A program made the position numbers and the translations under genes. The notes beneath the pieces are model-generated. The model saw only the letters and a list, made by a program, of their open reading frames with translations. It was not told where the DNA came from and did not search any database. Positions 1 through 5,192 of a stretch of DNA of 7,813 bases are shown here, in pieces. Positions within the stretch are counted from its first letter, which is position 1. Every line of letters starts with the position of its first letter. This DNA comes from Solirubrobacteraceae bacterium (GTDB lineage: Bacteria > Actinomycetota > Thermoleophilia > Solirubrobacterales > Solirubrobacteraceae), in contig JANJUA010000341.1 in assembly GCA_024710825.1 (NCBI GenBank), forward strand, positions 1 through 7,813, in the 5' to 3' direction.

Positions 1-2
1 CG

Positions 3-128
3 GTCTCGCATCCGGGGGCCTATCCCCTCGTGGAGCACGAGCGCCACACCGTGGGCGTGCTCGACCTGGCGGTCGGCGACGGCGTGACCTGCCACGCCGT
101 CTGCTTCACCCCCGGCGGCGCCTCCTGA
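3..128 (+). CDS. C-terminal fragment of an unrecognised protein (possibly SnoaL-like)
   Basis: The first 125 bases are open in one frame, ending at TGA 126-128, and give the last 41 residues of a protein that starts before the window. Almost every third codon position is G or C, so this looks like real coding sequence. The tail reads as two short beta-strand-like stretches (HTVGVLDLAV and VTCHAVCF) separated by a Gly-Asp-Gly turn. This pattern loosely resembles the last strands of SnoaL-like folds, for example those at the end of some ECF sigma factors, but the match is by eye and weak. The gene converges on the metallophosphoesterase gene with only 19 bases between the two stop codons, and I see no convincing terminator hairpin there. 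Function is not assigned. Confidence 0.6.
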   Translation, partial: VSHPGAYPLVEHERHTVGVLDLAVGDGVTCHAVCFTPGGAS

Positions 129-147
129 GAACGCGCTCGACGCGACA

Positions 148-1179
148 TCAGAGCCGCAGGAGCCTGGGCGCGCCGTCGCCGTCGACGCGCACCGCGCCGC
201 CGGGCCAGTAGGGGCTGCTGGGCGTCTGCTCGCCGAGGAAGTGAGGCTCGTGGACCCACGAGCCGCAGTTCGTCAGCCGTCCCCACTCCAGCGGGTCGTC
301 GCCGGGCAGAGGGCCCGTGCGGTGCGAGTGGCCGAAGACGACGTGCGCGGCCTCGATCCCCAGCCGGCCGACGACCTCTTGCATCGCGCGCAGGCTCGCG
401 CGCCGCATCCCGGGCCCCGAGAGGTCCGCGCTGACCGGCCCGAGGCCGACGCGGTTGACCGCCGCGATGCCGACGGGGAACGCCCCGGCGAGCAGGCGCG
501 CGCGCAGACCGCCGCCCCCGCCGGTGAGCGCGGCGTAGGCGCGCTGCGCGGAGCCGGCGGTCCCGGCGGCGCGGCCGTCGGGCGCCCACTCGGCCAGGGC
601 GTCGATCCACGCGTAGACCGGCGCCAGGCGCGCCTCGTAGTCGGTGACGGCGGCCCGCGCCGGCAGCTCGCCGGCCATGCGGGTGGTGAGGCCCGCGGCG
701 AGGCGCTCGAACGTCGGGATCGTCGAGTGCAGGTCGAGGTAGTGGCCGTGGGTCGCGTAGACGTCCTCGCGCAGCCACACGCCGGGATAGGCGACCGTCA
801 GCTCGGCGTCGAGGAAGCGAGCCATCTCGCCCGCGCCCCAGGAGGCCTCGCCGGGCGCGATCCGCTGCTCGAGGCCCAGCGCGGGCGGCGCGTCGCGGGC
901 GATCCGCTCCAGCCAGCCGGCGACCAGTGCGTGGTCGTGGTTGCCGGGGACCAGCACCACCTCCTCGACGGCGCGGCCGAGCTCCTCGAGCACGGGCCGC
1001 GCGGCGGAGAGCGCCTCGCGCAACGGGCCGTGGCGCAGCTCGAGCGTGTCGCCGAGCAGGACCAGGCGGTCGACGTCGTCCAGCGCCGCGACCAGGGCGG
1101 CGCGCCGCCCGCGGTCCCGGAGCACGTCGACGCCGGTCCGACCGCCGAGGTGCAGGTCGGAGACGACGAGCACGGGCAT
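148..1179 (-). CDS. Calcineurin-like metallophosphoesterase
   Basis: This 343-residue protein belongs to the binuclear-metal phosphoesterase superfamily, which hydrolyses phosphomono- or diesters. The ordered metal motifs are visible: D8-x-H10 in VVSDLHLG, G43-D44 in LLGDTLEL, G79-N80-H81-D82 in PGNHDH, H144/H146 in THGHYLD, and G283-H284-S285-H286 near the C-terminus. The second motif is GDxxE rather than the common GDxxD; the metal-bridging D44 is kept. A helical, partly hydrophobic insert lies at about residues 185-265, between the last two motif blocks. There is no signal peptide, so it is probably cytoplasmic. The substrate is unknown; the family includes LpxH-like and nucleotide-cleaving enzymes, and nothing here distinguishes them. 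The ATG at 1177-1179 is chosen because the first motif starts seven residues later. No Shine-Dalgarno sequence is seen. The gene lies 23 bases downstream of the GGDEF-like gene and is probably the last of the operon. Confidence 0.9.
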   Translation of the reverse strand: MPVLVVSDLHLGGRTGVDVLRDRGRRAALVAALDDVDRLVLLGDTLELRHGPLREALSAARPVLEELGRAVEEVVLVPGNHDHALVAGWLERIARDAPPALGLEQRIAPGEASWGAGEMARFLDAELTVAYPGVWLREDVYATHGHYLDLHSTIPTFERLAAGLTTRMAGELPARAAVTDYEARLAPVYAWIDALAEWAPDGRAAGTAGSAQRAYAALTGGGGGLRARLLAGAFPVGIAAVNRVGLGPVSADLSGPGMRRASLRAMQEVVGRLGIEAAHVVFGHSHRTGPLPGDDPLEWGRLTNCGSWVHEPHFLGEQTPSSPYWPGGAVRVDGDGAPRLLRL

Positions 1180-1187
1180 CGCGCCGG

Positions 1188-1193
1188 AGGGTA
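1188..1193 (-). promoter_or_regulatory. Possible -10 hexamer (TACCCT) before the metallophosphoesterase
   Basis: TACCCT fits the actinobacterial TANNNT -10 pattern. It lies eight bases before the ATG of the metallophosphoesterase gene, in the 23-base gap after the GGDEF-like gene. A transcript from it would have almost no leader, consistent with the absence of a Shine-Dalgarno sequence. I see no -35 element. The hexamer is short and could arise by chance inside an operon. Confidence 0.25.
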
Positions 1194-1202
1194 TCCGGGG
1201 CG

Positions 1203-2153
1203 TCAGGCGGCGCGCAGCGGGCGATCCGCCTGCCGCGCCGCCGCGGCGGCGCTGGCGAGCAGCTCGTCCGGGGTGCGCCCGTCGTCGGGGTAGACGGCCA
1301 CGCCGATCGCCGCGTTGAGCTCGCCGGTCTCGGCGCGGTGGAACTCGAGCATCGCCTGCTCGATCCGCGCGGCGAGCGCGGCTGCCCCCGCGCCATCGGT
1401 GTCCGCCGCCACGATCGAGCAGCGGTCGCCGCCCGCCACCAGCACCTGATCGGTCTCGCGGACCTGGTCGGCGAGCAGGTCCGCCAGGTCGACGCGGTCG
1501 AGACCCGAGCCGTCCATCGTCAGGACGGCGAAGCGCGCGGGGTTGCGGGCGACCGCGGCGGCAAGCTGCGCGTGCAGCCGGTGCGCGTCGGCCCGCCGCG
1601 CCTCGCGCTCGTCCCGCAGGCCGCGGGCGGCCGCGGAGGCGATCGCGGTCAGCGCCAGCGCCGGCACGAGCACGGAGGCGGCCAGGGCCGCCGTGTCCGC
1701 CCGGTCGGGCCCGAGGAGGGCCGCGAGCGCCTGCCCGCCGACGATCAGCGCCACGTGCCCGGCGACCTCCCGGCCGTCGCGACCCACCTGGCCGGCGCAT
1801 GCGGCGAGCAGCAGCGCGAACGGCCACGCGGCCACCACGCCGCGGTCGAAGGCCAGCGCCGCCGCCGTCGCCTGGAGCGTGCCCGCGACGAGCAGCACCT
1901 GCAGCGACGTCTCGCTGCGCCGCCCGAAGCGCTTCGTCGCCCAGGTCAGGCCGGTGACGACGCCGATGCCGGCGAGCAGCAGGGCGTTGGCGTCGGCGAG
2001 CGTCCCCTGGAGCTCCGCGGACACCGCGGTCACCACCCACCCGAGCACGATCGCGCCGCAGACGGCGAGTCCCAGCGCACGACGGCGGGCGTCCTCGAGC
2101 ACCCGGTCGACGGCGACCCCAGGGCTGACGATTCTCATGGTGCCCCCGGTCAT
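1203..2153 (-). CDS. Six-helix membrane protein with degenerate GGDEF domain
   Basis: The 316-residue product has about six hydrophobic helices (near residues 26-46, 54-72, 83-102, 107-122, 131-148 and 155-176). A charged Arg/Glu/Ala-rich linker helix (177-203) follows, then a roughly 105-residue GGDEF-like domain (207-311). The domain is identified by MDGSGLDRVD (first strand and metal Asp, D213), by GGD at 241-243, and by the typical C-terminal IGVAVYPDDGRTPDELL. Two things needed for diguanylate cyclase activity are missing: the signature reads GGDRC instead of GGDEF, and the loop that normally carries the substrate-contacting Asn and Asp is deleted. The N-terminal DxLTGLxNR helix is also absent. 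R232-E-T-D235 ends five residues before GGD, the spacing of the c-di-GMP inhibitory site. It is probably not a cyclase and perhaps a c-di-GMP or other nucleotide sensor. An alternative start, ATG 2136-2138 (five residues shorter), is equally possible; neither start has a clear ribosome binding site. It lies 26 bases after ispH. Confidence 0.85.
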   Translation of the reverse strand: MTGGTMRIVSPGVAVDRVLEDARRRALGLAVCGAIVLGWVVTAVSAELQGTLADANALLLAGIGVVTGLTWATKRFGRRSETSLQVLLVAGTLQATAAALAFDRGVVAAWPFALLLAACAGQVGRDGREVAGHVALIVGGQALAALLGPDRADTAALAASVLVPALALTAIASAAARGLRDEREARRADAHRLHAQLAAAVARNPARFAVLTMDGSGLDRVDLADLLADQVRETDQVLVAGGDRCSIVAADTDGAGAAALAARIEQAMLEFHRAETGELNAAIGVAVYPDDGRTPDELLASAAAAARQADRPLRAA

Positions 2154-2163
2154 CGGCCGGGGG
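2143..2163 (-). promoter_or_regulatory. GC-only hairpin over the start of the GGDEF-like gene
   Basis: In the transcript, CCCCCGG and CCGGGGG form a perfect seven-base-pair stem around a seven-base loop (CCGATGA). The loop contains the first candidate ATG (2151-2153). The 3' arm holds the only G-rich run that could serve as a weak ribosome binding site for the second candidate ATG (2136-2138). It lies in the gap after ispH and is not followed by a U-tract, so it is not a standard intrinsic terminator. It may lower translation of the downstream gene relative to ispH or protect processed mRNA ends. Chance pairing in GC-rich DNA is a real alternative. Confidence 0.35.
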
Positions 2164-2179
2164 GCCGGCTACTTGAGGG

Positions 2180-3130
2180 TCAGGCCGGGGCGGTCGCCAT
2201 CGCGAGGCGGATCTTCTTGGGCAGCATGAAGCGGACGTCCTCGTTGATGACGACGAACTCCTCGACCGCCTCCACCCCGCGCTCGCGGAAGAACGCCACG
2301 AGCCGCTGGACGAGCTCCTCCGGCGCGCTCGCGCCCGAGGAGATGCCGACGACCTCCTTGCCCTCGAGCCAGCTCTCGTCGACCTGCGCCTCGTTGTCGA
2401 TCAGGTAGGAGTCGGCGCCGTAGTCGCGCGCCACCTCCACGAGGCGCTGCGAGTTCGACGAGTTCTGCGAGCCGATGACGAGCACCAGATCGCACTCGCC
2501 GGCCATCTGCTTGACGGCCGCCTGGCGGTTCGTCGTGGCGTAGCAGATGTCGTCGGTGCGCGGGCCCGTGATCTGCGGGAACTTCTCGCGCAGGCGGTTG
2601 ATGATCGTGCGCGTCTCGTCCACCGACAGGGTCGTCTGCGAGATGTAGGCGACCTTCGACGTGTCGGGGATCTCGAGCCGCTCGACGTCCTCCTCGGTCT
2701 CCACGAGCACGATGTGCTCGGGCGCCTCGCCCATCGTGCCCTCGACCTCCTCGTGGCCGTCGTGGCCGATGAGGATGATCGTGTAGCCCTCGTTGGCGAA
2801 CTTGACGGCCTCGCGGTGGACCTTGGTGACGAGCGGGCAGGTCGCGTCGATCGTCTCGAGCCGGCGCTTCTCGGCGTTCGCGTGCACTTCGGGCGAGACG
2901 CCGTGGGCGGAGAAGACGACCGTCGAGCCCGGCGGGACCTCGTGCTCGGAGTCGACGAAGATCGCGCCCTTCGTCCGCAGCGTCTCGACGACGTGCTTGT
3001 TGTGGACGATCTCCTTGCGCACGTAGACCGGCGCGCCGTGGACCTCGAGCGCGCGCTCGACCGTCTGGACGGCGCGGTCGACGCCGGCGCAGTATCCGCG
3101 CGGCTGAGCAAGGAGGAGGCGCTTGACCAT
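2180..3130 (-). CDS. ispH: 4-hydroxy-3-methylbut-2-enyl diphosphate reductase
   Basis: IspH (LytB) catalyses the last step of the MEP pathway: two-electron reduction and dehydroxylation of HMBPP to IPP and DMAPP, using a [4Fe-4S] cluster in the cytoplasm. The 316-residue length is normal for the family. The three cluster cysteines are present: C14 in RGYCAGV, C98 in [10 protein letters not shown] and C196 in ICYATTNRQ. Substrate-site residues are also intact: H43 in VHNKHVV, H76 in SAHGV, H126 and the proton-relay glutamate E128 in [11 protein letters not shown]166/T167 in [10 protein letters not shown], and the Ser-Ser-Asn group in SQNSSNSQ at 221-228. The ATG immediately follows the TAG stop of the upstream peptidase gene with no intervening base, and a GAGG overlaps the end of that gene, so translational coupling is likely. 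There is no sign of truncation or duplication. Confidence 0.98.
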   Translation of the reverse strand: MVKRLLLAQPRGYCAGVDRAVQTVERALEVHGAPVYVRKEIVHNKHVVETLRTKGAIFVDSEHEVPPGSTVVFSAHGVSPEVHANAEKRRLETIDATCPLVTKVHREAVKFANEGYTIILIGHDGHEEVEGTMGEAPEHIVLVETEEDVERLEIPDTSKVAYISQTTLSVDETRTIINRLREKFPQITGPRTDDICYATTNRQAAVKQMAGECDLVLVIGSQNSSNSQRLVEVARDYGADSYLIDNEAQVDESWLEGKEVVGISSGASAPEELVQRLVAFFRERGVEAVEEFVVINEDVRFMLPKKIRLAMATAPA

Positions 3131-4072
3131 CTACCTCAGTGTACGAACGAGCTCGACGACCGTCTCGCCGACCGCGTCGAGGCTGCGCGCGGAGAGCTTG
3201 TCCATCGTGTCGCACGGCTTCTGCCAGCAGGGGTAGTCGAAGTCGATGAGGTCGATCGCCGGTATCCCGCGGCGGGCGAACGGCGTGTGGTCGTCGACGA
3301 TCTCGCCGCGGGTCGCGTCGGGGAACACGCGCTCGACGCCGACGCGCCGCGCGGCCGCCCGCAGCCGCGACCACAGACGCGGGTCCGAGCCCTCCTCACG
3401 CGGGATGCGCAGACCGTGCTGGGCGACGAAGTCGAGCACGATGACGTCGCCCGGCGTCATCGTCCGCGCGGCGGCCTTCGAGCCGCGCAGGCCCTCCGCG
3501 TAGAAGTCGCCGCGCGCCGGCCACGTCGGGGGCTCCTCCCCGTCGGTGAGCAGGAAGTGGATCGGACGCCGCTGGCCGCCACGGTCGCGACGCAGGGAGC
3601 GGGCGATCTCGATCACCGCGCCCACGCCCGCCGCGCTGTTGTTGGCTCCCAGGTATCCGTCGACGACGGTCGTGTCGTAGTGGGCGATCACGAGGATCGG
3701 CTCGCCGCGGCCGCCGGGCAGGCGGCCCTCGATGTTGCGCAGCCCGCCGCCGATCTCGACGAAGCGGCCGCCGGGCAGCGCCGGGCGCAGGAGCTCGGCG
3801 GCGGCGCGCTGCGCGGGCGAGCCGGCGGGGCGCGGCCCGAGGTCGACCTGGCGCTGCGCCCAGCGCAGCGCGCGCGCGGCGTCGAAGCGGTCGGTGGTCG
3901 CGCGCGGAGCCGACGAGGCGGCGGCCGCGGGCGTGCCCCGGCCTTCGGCTCCGCCGCCCCCGAACAGCGCGAAGTCCGTGGAGGCCTGCCAGACGAGGAC
4001 GCCGCCGAGCAGGAGCTGGACGGCGAGCGCCCACAGCAGGAGCTTCGGCGTGAGGGACGAGGACTCCGACAC
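3131..4072 (-). CDS. Membrane-anchored M28-family peptidase homologue, zinc site altered
   Basis: The 313-residue protein starts at GTG and has one hydrophobic segment (about 11-29) after a lysine, so the catalytic domain should face outside. An Ala/Gly/Ser-rich linker (38-60) follows, then an M28 aminopeptidase/glutaminyl-cyclase-type fold (62-313). Seen in order: H131-x-D133 (AHYDT), GANNSAAG (142-149), E179-E180 (TDGEE), D214 (IVLDFVAQ), DDHTPF (260-265) and PCWQKPCDTMDK (281-292). Against Streptomyces griseus aminopeptidase, the His, Glu and second Asp ligands are kept. However, the bridging Asp is replaced by N145 and the last His by Q284, although the flanking disulfide cysteine pair (C282, C287) is preserved. 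The protein may therefore bind fewer zincs, work differently, or be a non-catalytic binding protein. It is the first gene of the minus-strand run and abuts ispH. No Shine-Dalgarno sequence is visible before the GTG. Confidence 0.88.
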   Translation of the reverse strand: MSESSSLTPKLLLWALAVQLLLGGVLVWQASTDFALFGGGGAEGRGTPAAAASSAPRATTDRFDAARALRWAQRQVDLGPRPAGSPAQRAAAELLRPALPGGRFVEIGGGLRNIEGRLPGGRGEPILVIAHYDTTVVDGYLGANNSAAGVGAVIEIARSLRRDRGGQRRPIHFLLTDGEEPPTWPARGDFYAEGLRGSKAAARTMTPGDVIVLDFVAQHGLRIPREEGSDPRLWSRLRAAARRVGVERVFPDATRGEIVDDHTPFARRGIPAIDLIDFDYPCWQKPCDTMDKLSARSLDAVGETVVELVRTLR

Positions 4073-4082
4073 GGGCTGGTTG

Positions 4083-4088
4083 AGGGTA
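4083..4088 (-). promoter_or_regulatory. Candidate -10 hexamer (TACCCT) for the minus-strand operon
   Basis: TACCCT matches TANNNT and lies ten bases before the GTG of the M28 homologue, in the 41-base divergent gap. Transcription would begin about three to five bases before the GTG, giving a nearly leaderless mRNA. This agrees with the lack of a ribosome binding site there. A poor -35 candidate, GACTCC at 4106-4111 on the minus strand, sits 17 bases upstream and overlaps the ribosome binding region of the divergent gene. Confidence 0.4.
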
Positions 4089-4105
4089 GCCGCGGGAGGG
4101 GAGAC

Positions 4106-4109
4106 GGAG
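4106..4109 (+). promoter_or_regulatory. Ribosome binding site of the SDR gene (GGAG)
   Basis: GGAG lies four bases before the ATG at 4114, within a purine-rich run from about 4093. It supports that start codon. It is the only conventional-looking ribosome binding site in the central part of the window, in contrast to the nearby starts that appear nearly leaderless. Confidence 0.5.
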
Positions 4110-4113
4110 TCCC

Positions 4114-5175
4114 ATGCGCGTAGTCGTCATCGGGGCCACCGGCAACGTCGGAACCGCGCTGGTGCGGTCGCTGGGCGGCGACGAGCGGGTCGACGAGATC
4201 GTGGGGATCGCCCGCCGCCGACCGACCCTGCAGCTCCCCCGCACCGTCTGGCGCGAGGCCGACATCGCCACCGCGGACCTGCGCCCGCTGCTCGACGGCG
4301 CCGACGCGGTCGTGCACCTCGCCTGGCTGATCCAGCCGTCGCGCGACGAGCGCGCCACGCACGCGGTGAACGTCGAGGGCAGCGCCGCGGTGTTCGCGGC
4401 GTCCGGGGAGGTCGGGGTCGGGGCGCTCGTCTACGCCTCGTCGGTCGGCGCCTACTCGCCCGGCCCGAAGGACCGGGCCGTCGACGAGTCCTGGCCGACC
4501 GAGGGGATCCCGAGCTCGTTCTACAGCCGCCACAAGGCCGCCGTCGAGCGGATCCTGGACGCCTTCGAGCTGGCCCACCCCGACGTCAGGACGGTCCGCC
4601 TGCGCCCCGGGCTCATCTTCCAGCGCGAGGCCGCCTCGGGCATCCGGCGCCTGTTCGCCGGCCCGTTCCTGCCGAGCCCCCTGCTGCGTCCCGGCGCCAT
4701 CCCGGTCTTCCCCCGGCACCCCCGGCTGCGCTTCCAGGCGGTCCACGCCCACAACGTCGCCGACGCGTACCGGCTCGCGGTCGTCGACCCCGCCGCGCGC
4801 GGCGCCTACAACGTCGCCGCGGAGCCGGTGCTCGACGGCGACCGACTCGCGCGCCTGCTGGGGGCGCGGGCCGTCTCCGTGCCGGCGGCCGTCCTGCGCG
4901 CCGGCGCGGATCTCACCTGGCGCGCCCGCCTGCAGCCCAGCCCGGCGGGCTGGGTCGACCTCGGCCTGGGCGTGCCGCTCCTGGACTCCACCCGCGCCCG
5001 GACCGAGCTCGGCTGGACGCCGCGCCACGACGCCGAGCAGGCGTTCCTCGAGCTCCTGGAGGGCATGCGCGAGGGCGCCGGCTACGACACCCCGCCGCTC
5101 GATCCCCGCGCCGGCGGGCCGCTGCGCTCCCGCGAGCTGCTCACCGGGGTGGGCGCTCGCGCCACGGGGCCCTAG
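4114..5175 (+). CDS. NAD-dependent epimerase/dehydratase (extended SDR)
   Basis: The 353-residue protein is an extended short-chain dehydrogenase/reductase. The N-terminal Rossmann motif is G7-A-T-G10-N-V-G13 in VVVIGATGNVG. D64 is in GADAVVHLAW, the usual strand-4 region. Catalytic residues are S109/S110 in VYASSVGAY and Y137-x-x-x-K141 in FYSRHK. LRPGLIF (163-169) and HAHNVADAYRLAV (211-223) are typical substrate-domain motifs of the epimerase family, and GAYNVA (230-235) fits as well. It should be a soluble cytoplasmic oxidoreductase or epimerase using NAD(P); the substrate cannot be read from sequence. It is divergent from the M28 homologue and lies 17 bases upstream of the WS/DGAT gene in the same direction, which hints at a lipid-related substrate. 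That link is inference from position only. Residues after about 320 are a low-complexity tail. Confidence 0.92.
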   Translation: MRVVVIGATGNVGTALVRSLGGDERVDEIVGIARRRPTLQLPRTVWREADIATADLRPLLDGADAVVHLAWLIQPSRDERATHAVNVEGSAAVFAASGEVGVGALVYASSVGAYSPGPKDRAVDESWPTEGIPSSFYSRHKAAVERILDAFELAHPDVRTVRLRPGLIFQREAASGIRRLFAGPFLPSPLLRPGAIPVFPRHPRLRFQAVHAHNVADAYRLAVVDPAARGAYNVAAEPVLDGDRLARLLGARAVSVPAAVLRAGADLTWRARLQPSPAGWVDLGLGVPLLDSTRARTELGWTPRHDAEQAFLELLEGMREGAGYDTPPLDPRAGGPLRSRELLTGVGARATGP

Positions 5176-5181
5176 TAGGCT
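5176..5181 (+). promoter_or_regulatory. Candidate -10 hexamer (TAGGCT) before the WS/DGAT gene
   Basis: TAGGCT fits TANNNT. It begins directly after the TAG stop of the SDR gene and ends 11 bases before the WS/DGAT start codon. The GGGAG next to the ATG touches the start codon, too close to act as a normal ribosome binding site, so a short-leader transcript from this hexamer is plausible. No -35 match is seen. The gene could also simply be read through from the SDR gene. Confidence 0.4.
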
Positions 5182-5192
5182 CGCGCCGGGAG

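Noticed and set aside
131..145. Possible terminator hairpin (CGCG...CGCG) between the two convergent stops
   Set aside because: The stem is only four base pairs and has no T-tract on either strand.
1235..1252. An 18-base perfect palindrome of GCC/GCG units
   Set aside because: It lies inside the alanine-rich end of the GGDEF-like gene and follows directly from runs of GCG/GCC alanine codons, so it is unlikely to be an operator or terminator.
148..2040. A 630-codon minus-strand frame suggesting a metallophosphoesterase with a long N-terminal extension
   Set aside because: The part upstream of 1179 is low-complexity Arg/Gly/Ala sequence lying over the GGDEF-like gene in another frame. The first metallophosphoesterase motif starts seven residues after ATG 1177-1179.
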